From Crocinitomicaceae bacterium (lineage in GTDB: Bacteria; Bacteroidota; Bacteroidia; Flavobacteriales_G; Salibacteraceae): a stretch of DNA of 8,027 bases. A program made the position numbers and the translations under genes. Each line of letters starts with the position of its first letter. Within the stretch, counting starts at the first letter, position 1. Below, piece by piece: positions 1 through 5,621 of this stretch. The notes beneath the pieces were generated by a model that saw nothing but the letters and a program-made list of their open reading frames with translations, did no database searches and was not told the DNA's origin. The stretch lies in the NCBI GenBank assembly GCA_018623405.1, contig JAAZVO010000114.1, positions 1 through 8,027 on the forward strand, read 5' to 3'.

Positions 1-606
1 AATCAGCCGGGGCAGGAGCAAAAGCAGACCTCAAATTTATCAGCGGAGGCAAAAGCAGACCTCAAACCTCAAACTTCAAACCTCGAACCTAATTCTCCTT
101 CTCCAAAACAAACTTCTCTATTTGGGTATAAATCAAAAAATAGCATAACCTCTCAGCTTGAGGAGAATAAAGTTAAAACCTCGCAACTAATTGAAGGTGA
201 AAATGAAGAGGAAGAAGAAACACCAAAAGGACCAACTGAAGACTTTACTTTAAACGACCTAAAAGCCGCTTGGGAAAAGTATTCCGCCCAAATGGCCGAA
301 AACAACGACAAAGGTTTTTTCTACAGTTCATTTTCTAATCTCGAGTTTGAACTTAAAAATAAAACCGAGGTGCATTTTATCTTACAAAGCGCCACAGAAG
401 AAAAAGAGTGGAAACAACGAAAGCCTGATGCTCTAGCATTTTTAAGGGCAGAAATTAACAACTATGCTTTAGATTTTATCTGGAAAGTAAAAAAGCAAGA
501 TGCCAAACTAAAGTACTATACAAATAAAGATCGTTTTAAGAGAATGGCGGAACTTAATCCGCAACTAATTGAACTAAAAAAACGCCTCAATTTAGAGTTA
601 GAATAA
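1..606 (+). CDS. dnaX: DNA polymerase III subunit gamma/tau, C-terminal part (5' truncated by window edge)
   Basis: The frame is open from base 1 to the TAA at 604-606, giving the last 201 residues of a longer protein. The ATPase clamp-loader domain (Walker A, zinc module) would lie upstream and is not visible. Residues 1-80 are a low-complexity linker rich in Q, K, S, E and P, with an acidic run near residues 69-74. Residues about 82-201 form a compact domain starting FTLNDLKAAWEKY and ending in a helical segment with DRFKRMAELNPQLIELKK. This matches the C-terminal region I know from Bacteroidota DnaX proteins (the 'YTPREKFEKLAEKNPAL' style ending). DnaX is the clamp-loader ATPase that loads the beta clamp and bridges polymerase cores at the replication fork in the cytoplasm. 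The linker carries a heptanucleotide repeat (annotated separately). The MATE gene follows three bases later in the same frame. Identification rests only on the C-terminal domain and linker style, so it is good but not certain. Confidence 0.82.
   Translation, partial: NQPGQEQKQTSNLSAEAKADLKPQTSNLEPNSPSPKQTSLFGYKSKNSITSQLEENKVKTSQLIEGENEEEEETPKGPTEDFTLNDLKAAWEKYSAQMAENNDKGFFYSSFSNLEFELKNKTEVHFILQSATEEKEWKQRKPDALAFLRAEINNYALDFIWKVKKQDAKLKYYTNKDRFKRMAELNPQLIELKKRLNLELE
18..66 (+). repeat. 18-bp direct repeat in the dnaX linker, two copies in different reading frames
   Basis: The 18-base string gcaaaagcagacctcaaa occurs exactly at 18-35 and again at 49-66, 31 bases apart. Because 31 is not a multiple of three, the copies are read in different frames: one gives ..QKQTSN.., the other ..AKADLK... 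The second copy runs straight into the CCTCAAA tandem array. This suggests a recent local duplication of DNA, not conservation of a protein motif. Confidence 0.8.
60..90 (+). repeat. Tandem heptanucleotide repeat (CCTCAAA)n within dnaX
   Basis: Consecutive 7-base units are cctcaaa (60-66), cctcaaa (67-73), cttcaaa (74-80), cctcgaa (81-87), then a partial cct (88-90). An isolated copy lies at 29-35. It is translated as LKPQTSNLEP inside the disordered linker between the DnaX ATPase part and the C-terminal domain. The same unit and the same peptide recur at 2062-2082 in the isomerase gene. Confidence 0.85.
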
Positions 607-609
607 GTT

Positions 610-1923
610 TTGGCTCAAAACATTTCATGGAAAGATATTAATAGATTGGCCATTCCTGCAATTTTTGCAGGTATTGCAGAGCCTGTTATTTCTATTGCAG
701 ATACCGCCATTGTTGGTCAGTTAGGAACCATAGAGCTTGGTGCAGTTGGAATTGGAGCCTCTTTTTTCTCGTTAGTAATGTGGATTTTGGCCCAAACCAA
801 AAGTGCAATTTCTTCCATTGTTTCAAAAGCATTTGGAAGTAAAACCCTCCTTAACTTACAAGATTTTATACCGCAAGCCTTGATATTGAATTTCTTGCTT
901 GGCGCTATAGTTTTTGTGGTTTCCGTAGGCTTTGCCGATGCTATTTTTTCAGGGTATAACGCAGAGGGTCAACAAAAAGAGTTATGCATTTCTTATTATC
1001 AAATAAGAGGATGGGGCTTGCCAATTAGTTTAGTTGTATTTGGAATATTCGGTGTTTTTAGAGGAATTCAAAATACTATTTGGGCAATGATTATTAGCAT
1101 TTCTGCAATGGTAATCAACATAATTTTAGATGTGTTATTGGTTTATGGTTGGGAAGGCTTAATTCCGGCAATGGGTATTGAGGGAGCTGCCTTAGCAAGT
1201 GTAATTTCACAAGGTTATATGTTGTTAGCAGCCCTTTGGTTTTTAATGGTTAGAGCAAATTTAAAGTTGAAGTTTTCCCTTCAATTGAACCCTCAAATTT
1301 TAAAACTCTTAAAAATGAGTTTCGATTTATTTTTAAGGGCAGGCGCCTTAAACTTAGTGATGTATTTAGGAACCTCTTTGGCCACAAAATATGGTGAGGC
1401 AGAGATAGCCGCTTATACCATTGGGTTAAATATTTGGTTGTTCTCTGCATTTTTTATTGATGGTTTTTCAAGTGCAGGCAACGCAATTGCAGGTAGGTTG
1501 GCAGGAGAGCAAAATGTTGAGGAGTTGAAAAATGTTTCATTTCGCATAACAAAAACTAACCTGGTTATTGCAACGGGCTTAGCTCTTGTTTACCTAATTG
1601 GATATAACTTTTGGCCGCTTTTTTTTACCGACGATTATTTGGTTGTTGAAGTTTTTAAAGCTTCATTTTGGGTAATTATTCTTACACAACCCATCAGCGC
1701 AATTGCCTTTTCATTAGATGGAATTTTTAAGGGATTGGGCAAAACTGAATTATTAAGAAATGTATTAATAGGTTCTAGCTTATTGGTGTTTTTGCCATTC
1801 GTTTTGGTTATGGATAGTTTTGTAGGAAATTTGGTGGGAATTTGGTTTGCATTTAGCGTTTGGATGAAAGGGCGAGCCTTACCGTTGTACATCAATTTAA
1901 TTAGGTTGAAGCATGTATCGTAG
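610..1923 (+). CDS. MATE-family multidrug/toxin efflux transporter
   Basis: This is a 437-residue polytopic membrane protein of normal length for the MATE family (about 12 helices in two six-helix bundles). The first helix contains the family signature with an acidic residue, AIPAIFAGIAEPVISIADTA (residues 14-33, Asp31), followed by IVGQLGT. The N-lobe has RGIQNT (151-156), as in the RGxxDT-like loop of MATE proteins, and the C-lobe has FFIDGFSSAGNAIAG (281-295) and DGIFKGLGKT (370-379). MATE proteins export cationic compounds across the inner membrane using Na+ or H+; the substrate and coupling ion cannot be read here. The start is TTG at 610: the dnaX stop is two codons upstream in the same frame, no ATG or GTG lies between them, and the next in-frame ATG (residue 57) would delete the first helix. 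No Shine-Dalgarno is visible, so translation is probably coupled to dnaX. The 3' end overlaps the isomerase gene by 11 bases. Confidence 0.92.
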   Translation: MAQNISWKDINRLAIPAIFAGIAEPVISIADTAIVGQLGTIELGAVGIGASFFSLVMWILAQTKSAISSIVSKAFGSKTLLNLQDFIPQALILNFLLGAIVFVVSVGFADAIFSGYNAEGQQKELCISYYQIRGWGLPISLVVFGIFGVFRGIQNTIWAMIISISAMVINIILDVLLVYGWEGLIPAMGIEGAALASVISQGYMLLAALWFLMVRANLKLKFSLQLNPQILKLLKMSFDLFLRAGALNLVMYLGTSLATKYGEAEIAAYTIGLNIWLFSAFFIDGFSSAGNAIAGRLAGEQNVEELKNVSFRITKTNLVIATGLALVYLIGYNFWPLFFTDDYLVVEVFKASFWVIILTQPISAIAFSLDGIFKGLGKTELLRNVLIGSSLLVFLPFVLVMDSFVGNLVGIWFAFSVWMKGRALPLYINLIRLKHVS

Positions 1924-2734
1924 GTGTTTAGTTTTTTTGATGAGTTTGATTTTACTTTCATGTGGAGGTAATAACGACCAATACAGAAAGAAAGCAGGAG
2001 ATGAAAAGGGACAGAAAGAGGAGGGAGTAAAGAATAAAGAAAGTGGACAAAAAGTGGAAAACCTCAAACCTCAAACCTCAAATAAAGAACTCAAATCCCC
2101 TGTATTAGACTTCGATACCTACAAAGACTTTTTATTGGATTACGGAAAGCAAAACCCTGAAACGCTAGTTGAAATTGAAACGCCTTTAGGCAAAATAAAA
2201 ATGCGATTGTACAAACAAACGGCAATCCATCGCGCCAATTTTGTAATGCTGATAAAGAGGGGGTACTTTAACACTACGGTTTTTTACAGGGTGATAGACA
2301 ATTTTGTGGTTCAAGGTGGAAACTCAGATACTTGGGACACCCAAAACCTAAAAGCGGAGATTGGTAATTATAAGATGGAGCCTGAATTTATTCCTGAATT
2401 ATTTCATAAAAGAGGAGCAGTTGCCATGGCGAGAAATTACACTGATAACCCTGATAAGCTTTCCTCACCTTACACTTTCTACATTGTGCAGCGTGGCCCC
2501 ATAAAACTGGAGGGAATTACTTACATGAGGCATCATGAAGGAAAAACCATTACTGATGAAATGGCTGACCATTACATGAAATATGGAGGTGCCCCAAGTT
2601 TAGATATGGAGCATACAGTTATTGGGGAGGTAATTGAGGGGATGGACGTAGTTGATAAAATTGCAAAAGTAGAAACTGATGATGGCGATTGGCCTAAAAA
2701 CGATGTTTGGATGAAGATGCGGTTGTTGGATTAA
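1913..2734 (+). CDS. Cyclophilin-type peptidyl-prolyl cis-trans isomerase, lipoprotein
   Basis: The 273-residue product begins with a lipoprotein signal peptide, MYRRCLVFLMSLILLSC, with lipobox LLSC and the lipidated cysteine at 17, so it should be membrane-anchored in the periplasm or outer envelope. Residues 18-62 are a charged, disordered linker that includes LKPQTSN (51-57), encoded by a heptamer repeat. The cyclophilin domain spans about 84-273. FYRVI (124-128) and FVVQGG (131-136) supply the equivalents of cyclophilin A Arg55 and Gln63; GAVAMAR (168-174), YTFYIVQ (187-193) and LDMEHTVIGEV (230-240) follow. The cyclosporin-contact Trp121 position appears to be Ser229, as in many bacterial cyclophilins. 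Residues about 196-226 are an insertion of the kind seen in Bacteroidota PPIases. It should catalyse proline isomerisation during folding of exported proteins. The ATG at 1913 overlaps the transporter end, and starting there retains the complete signal peptide. It ends one base from the convergent acyltransferase stop. Confidence 0.93.
   Translation: MYRRCLVFLMSLILLSCGGNNDQYRKKAGDEKGQKEEGVKNKESGQKVENLKPQTSNKELKSPVLDFDTYKDFLLDYGKQNPETLVEIETPLGKIKMRLYKQTAIHRANFVMLIKRGYFNTTVFYRVIDNFVVQGGNSDTWDTQNLKAEIGNYKMEPEFIPELFHKRGAVAMARNYTDNPDKLSSPYTFYIVQRGPIKLEGITYMRHHEGKTITDEMADHYMKYGGAPSLDMEHTVIGEVIEGMDVVDKIAKVETDDGDWPKNDVWMKMRLLD
2062..2082 (+). repeat. Three perfect tandem CCTCAAA units within the isomerase gene
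   Basis: Units cctcaaa occupy 2062-2068, 2069-2075 and 2076-2082 without mismatch; a degraded ctcaaa follows at 2090-2095. The 21 bases equal seven codons, so the array keeps the frame. It is translated within NLKPQTSN in the linker between the lipidated cysteine and the cyclophilin domain. The identical unit occurs in dnaX at 60-90. Confidence 0.88.
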
Positions 2735-2735
2735 A

Positions 2736-3299
2736 TCACCCATTCACCATAGCACTATAATTTTCAGGATTTCCCGGCACAATTCCATCGTACATTTTTA
2801 TCATGGCTTCAAAGTCGGCCTCTTTATTTCCTGTAGGTTCAAACATTCCTAAAAAACCGGCCTGTTTCTTTTTATAATCTAAATATCCAAGTGCAATAGG
2901 TAAACCACAATCCATTGCTATATGGTAAAAACCACTTTTCCATTTTGTTACTTTTTTTCTGGTTCCTTCAGGCGAGAAAAGTAAGTAAATGGGTTCCGGA
3001 CCTTCTACCATTTTTTTGAGCTCTCCGGTAAGGTTGTTTCTTTTGCTTCTATCAACAGGTATGCCTCCTGTAAGTCTAAAAAACCAGGCAGAAATTGGAT
3101 TTTTGAAGTAAGCATCTTTTATTAAATACTTTGAGGGGTATTGTAAAATATGTAGGGTACAAACGGTCCAAATAAAATCCCAATTTGAGGTATGCGGAAA
3201 ACCAATGGCTACACATTTTTTAACCTCTTTAGGTATTTCTCCATTTACCTTCCAACCGCCCATGGTGTAGATAACTTTTGCTATTAACTTTAAAATCAA
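2736..3299 (-). CDS. Small PlsC-type (1-acylglycerol-3-phosphate) acyltransferase family protein
   Basis: The 187-residue protein carries the four acyltransferase blocks in order. Block I is HTSNWD (36-41), a variant of the catalytic HX4D motif with His36 and Asp41. Block II is GGIPVDRS (78-85). Block III is FSPEGTR (108-114), the glycerophosphate-binding EGTR motif. Block IV is LPIALGY (133-139). Family members transfer acyl chains to lysophosphatidic acid or related lipids at the inner membrane. This compact form, lacking long N- or C-terminal extensions, is common in Bacteroidota, and its real acceptor is unknown. The chosen start is TTG at 3297-3299: the frame has a stop at 3366-3368 and no ATG, GTG or TTG between that stop and 3299. 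The first ATG is residue 13, which would also leave all motifs intact. It lies 37 bases downstream of the helicase gene on the same strand and is probably co-transcribed with it. Its stop codon is one base from the convergent isomerase stop. Confidence 0.88.
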   Translation of the reverse strand: MILKLIAKVIYTMGGWKVNGEIPKEVKKCVAIGFPHTSNWDFIWTVCTLHILQYPSKYLIKDAYFKNPISAWFFRLTGGIPVDRSKRNNLTGELKKMVEGPEPIYLLFSPEGTRKKVTKWKSGFYHIAMDCGLPIALGYLDYKKKQAGFLGMFEPTGNKEADFEAMIKMYDGIVPGNPENYSAMVNG

Positions 3300-3336
3300 T
3301 TTTATGGGTGTTAAAAAGCAAATCTCGCTTTTTCTT

Positions 3337-4725
3337 TTAATTTTCGAAAAATTGCGGTTTAAAATTTACCAAGTATAGTTTTTGTTTGGCTCTGGTAAAA
3401 CAGGTATATAGCCACCTTAAATAATCTAAATCTAACATGTTTTCAGTAAAATAGCTTTGGTCTATAAATACGCAATCCCATTGTCCGCCTTGGGCTTTGT
3501 GCCCCGTAATGGCATAAGCATATTTCACTTGAACAGCATTAAAAAATGGGTTTTCTTTAATCAATGCCCACTTTTTTCTACGATTAGTTTCTTCAGGATA
3601 GTCTTCTGCAATAGCAATAATTAACTTATCCATTTCTGCTTTTGAAAGCGATGGCCCTTCTGCAGTTAGACTTTCCAAAATTATTTTCATTTCTATTTCC
3701 GGGTCTGCCGCGTAATCTTTTAGCCTTGCCACAACATCCATAAACCTATAGCCGTACAACTCATCTTCGCCCAATATTCTTTTTATTTCAATGGTATCTC
3801 CATTGGCTAAAAAACCAAGCTTTTCATAATCTTTTGTGTAGAAATAATTGTTTTTAACCACCATTAACTTTTCACCACCCGTAATTTCTGAATCGTAAAA
3901 AAATATGCGGTTTCTAATTTGTTGATTGTACAAGTAGGCTGTTTTGTTTGAGCGGGCTAAGATTACGGTATTCTCCTCGCCAAAATGGTAAAATGCTTCT
4001 TCAATTTTTTCTTGTAGTTCGGTGCTATTAACAAGTTCAATATCAGAAAACCCTTGTAGTTGAAATTTAGGATAAGTTATTTCTACTTCCTCAATTAACC
4101 TCCTAATTTTTGTGGCATTAAATAAAATACCTGAGTCTAATGCCTGCCTAACCACCTCAGTTAATGTAGCTAGTCCACAATAATCAGCAATTTCTGCTTT
4201 AATGGTTTTTGCATTCAAGGCAGGAGATTGATTTTCTCCTACAGGAGGGAGCTGAGCATCATCTCCAACTAAAATCAATTGGCAACCATCTCCATTGTAG
4301 AGGTATTCAAAAAGGTCGTACAATAATCCGTTGCTTCCCAAATCGCTATGCATGCCAATCATCGAGGCTTCATCAACAATAAAAACTGCCCCTTTCGCAG
4401 TGTTGTTACCTAAAATAAATCTATACGTTCCGGGAATAGTTTGTTGCCTGTAAATTTTTTTGTGGATGGTAAAGGCAGGTTTACCGCTGTATTTTGAGAT
4501 AACTTTTGCCGCCTTTCCTGTTGGTGCTAACAAAAAATAAGGTCGCTTTACTCGATCTAAAAATTGGGTAATTCCTGAAACTAAGGTTGTTTTTCCTGTT
4601 CCGGCATAGCCTCTCAAAATCATTACCTGCTCGGTAGATTTTAAAAAGCTGTCAATTGTAGCAATGGCTTTTTCTTGATCTGTAGTAGGAGAGAAGGGAG
4701 GAGGAAAAAAGTGCCTTAAATTCAT
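3337..4725 (-). CDS. RecD-like superfamily 1 DNA helicase / AAA-family ATPase
   Basis: The 462-residue protein has a complete SF1 helicase motif set. There is a Q-motif-like TTDQEKAI (14-21), Walker A GYAGTGKTT (39-47), motif Ia LLAPTGKAAKVI (65-76), Walker B FIVDEAS (115-121), motif III LVGDDAQLPPVG (152-163), VVRQ (191-194), motif V AITGHKAQGGQWD (405-417) and motif VI WLYTCFTRAKQKLYL (438-452) with the arginine finger. This layout fits the stand-alone RecD-like helicases of about 460-480 residues common in Bacteroidota. These lack the RecBCD partners and the long N-terminal region of RecD2. It should unwind DNA with ATP hydrolysis in the cytoplasm; its repair role is not established from sequence. 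The ATG at 4725 gives a normal N-terminus, and a -7 promoter element lies seven bases upstream. It diverges from the membrane-protein operon and is followed on the same strand by the acyltransferase. No helicase motif is missing. Confidence 0.92.
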   Translation of the reverse strand: MNLRHFFPPPFSPTTDQEKAIATIDSFLKSTEQVMILRGYAGTGKTTLVSGITQFLDRVKRPYFLLAPTGKAAKVISKYSGKPAFTIHKKIYRQQTIPGTYRFILGNNTAKGAVFIVDEASMIGMHSDLGSNGLLYDLFEYLYNGDGCQLILVGDDAQLPPVGENQSPALNAKTIKAEIADYCGLATLTEVVRQALDSGILFNATKIRRLIEEVEITYPKFQLQGFSDIELVNSTELQEKIEEAFYHFGEENTVILARSNKTAYLYNQQIRNRIFFYDSEITGGEKLMVVKNNYFYTKDYEKLGFLANGDTIEIKRILGEDELYGYRFMDVVARLKDYAADPEIEMKIILESLTAEGPSLSKAEMDKLIIAIAEDYPEETNRRKKWALIKENPFFNAVQVKYAYAITGHKAQGGQWDCVFIDQSYFTENMLDLDYLRWLYTCFTRAKQKLYLVNFKPQFFEN

Positions 4726-4732
4726 TCTTCCG

Positions 4733-4740
4733 CAAAGTTA
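4733..4740 (-). promoter_or_regulatory. Bacteroidota -7 promoter element for the RecD-like helicase gene
   Basis: On the minus strand the octamer reads TAACTTTG, a perfect match to the Bacteroidota -7 consensus TAnnTTTG, followed by CG. Its 3' edge is seven bases from the helicase ATG, so a start site at the usual 4-8 bases downstream would give a leaderless or nearly leaderless mRNA. No TTTG -33 element is found at the usual 19-21 base spacing; the nearest minus-strand TTTG (4774-4777) is 33 bases away. The call rests on the -7 match and its position. Confidence 0.55.
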
Positions 4741-4795
4741 GCCAAGCCTTAATGTATTTTTAATAACCTAAGCCAAACGCATGTAGAAAAAATTT

Positions 4796-4803
4796 TAGAT
4801 TTG
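4796..4803 (+). promoter_or_regulatory. Bacteroidota -7 promoter element for the membrane protein-DUF3822-rsmD-coaD operon
   Basis: The octamer TAGATTTG matches TAnnTTTG perfectly and is followed by CA. It lies 29 bases before the ATG at 4833, implying a 5' leader of roughly 20-25 bases. The leader is A-rich (aaaattaaacaaacac) and has no Shine-Dalgarno, which is typical of Bacteroidota. I see no TTTG -33 box at the normal spacing upstream. Confidence 0.5.
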
Positions 4804-4832
4804 CATTTGTCTGAAAATTAAACAAACACTTC

Positions 4833-5621
4833 ATGGAATTTTCATTTTCTAAGCTTTCCGCTTCAATATTTCTTGCTGTTGCAGGATTAGGTTTTTTAAT
4901 CTTTGGTTTGGTAGGCGATCAAAACGCTTGGTTTAACATGGCTGCCGGCGCCATTTTAATTGGAGGTATTGCAGGTACCCTTGGTGCACTTAACATATTT
5001 CATGGAAATTTAAAATATGCTATTGCAGGTGTATTGGTAATAATTTGGGTTGGTTTAGCTTCTTTAGATTTTAAATCAATCAAAGATCCTATCGATTTTA
5101 GAGATGCCAAGAGAAAAAGATTCGATCAAACAATTCAAAAGCTAAAAGACTTAAGACAAGTTCAGCTTACTTTTAAATCGCAAAAAAATGTTTATGCCTC
5201 AGACGCAAAAACACTTTTAGATTTTATTAAATACGATTCAGTTCAAGTGGTAAAAGCCATTGGTTTTGTGCCCGATACCTTATCAGAAGAAGAAGCCCTA
5301 GAAATGGGAATTATTTCTAGAGATACCATTTACGAACCCGCAGCAAAAAGTGTGTTTAACGATTCTTACTTAAAAGAAAGAGACAACAAATACAAGCTAG
5401 ACCTTGATGAATTAGCTACAATTCCATTCAGTAATGGTAAAGAATTTACTTTCGAAGCCGGGCAAATTGAACGTAACAGCCTTATGGTGAATGTTTTTAA
5501 AATAACAGCACCTAGAGAAGATGTTCTTTTAGGATTAAACAAAAGGCTAATAAAATTAGAGAAAGACCTTACTGTTGGCTCTATGACAGACCCTACCACA
5601 AGTGGAAACTGGGGAGAATAA
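4833..5621 (+). CDS. Conserved Bacteroidota membrane protein of unknown function, three N-terminal helices
   Basis: The 262-residue protein has three hydrophobic segments at about 10-28, 35-56 and 61-78, then a basic stretch (KRKR, 93-96) and a soluble C-terminal region of about 180 residues. I do not recognise a named domain. The segment from about 98 to 141, with a helical KLKDLRQVQLTFKSQKNVY followed by a LLDFIKYDS motif, has the pattern of a family I recall from Bacteroides genomes. Members share a GIISRDT-like motif (here 159-165) and an ending like GNWE (here SGNWGE). The pattern also loosely resembles the post-helix region of pilins and pseudopilins (helix, aromatic, 'NGxY', then a short 'xxLL' helix), but this is only an impression. 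The basic stretch after helix 3 would favour a cytoplasmic C-terminus by the positive-inside rule; topology is uncertain. It is the first gene of the operon, has its own promoter element, and its last 20 bases overlap the DUF3822 start. Confidence 0.85.
   Translation: MEFSFSKLSASIFLAVAGLGFLIFGLVGDQNAWFNMAAGAILIGGIAGTLGALNIFHGNLKYAIAGVLVIIWVGLASLDFKSIKDPIDFRDAKRKRFDQTIQKLKDLRQVQLTFKSQKNVYASDAKTLLDFIKYDSVQVVKAIGFVPDTLSEEEALEMGIISRDTIYEPAAKSVFNDSYLKERDNKYKLDLDELATIPFSNGKEFTFEAGQIERNSLMVNVFKITAPREDVLLGLNKRLIKLEKDLTVGSMTDPTTSGNWGE

Noticed and set aside
60..90. CRISPR-like or phase-variation repeat
   Set aside because: The units are tandem with no spacers, so it is not CRISPR. Gain or loss of one unit would frameshift essential dnaX, which makes on/off phase variation there unlikely.
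1250..1450. Minus-strand open frame of 66 codons
   Set aside because: It lies wholly inside the MATE gene, shows no recognisable domain and has a composition typical of an antisense shadow.
1635..1961. Minus-strand open frame of 108 codons
   Set aside because: It is antisense to the 3' end of the MATE gene and the start of the isomerase gene, both strongly supported; it has no family features or promoter.
3318..3330. Minus-strand GAGATTTG as a separate promoter for the acyltransferase
   Set aside because: It differs from TAnnTTTG at the first, highly conserved base and overlaps the hairpin noted at 3313-3333. Co-transcription with the helicase explains expression adequately.
3313..3333. Hairpin aaaaagc / gcttttt with a 7-base loop just after the helicase stop, as a possible intrinsic terminator
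   Set aside because: The stem has only two G-C pairs, and the minus strand has no U-tract beyond the stem. The downstream acyltransferase appears to depend on read-through. It is weak and close to chance in AT-rich DNA.
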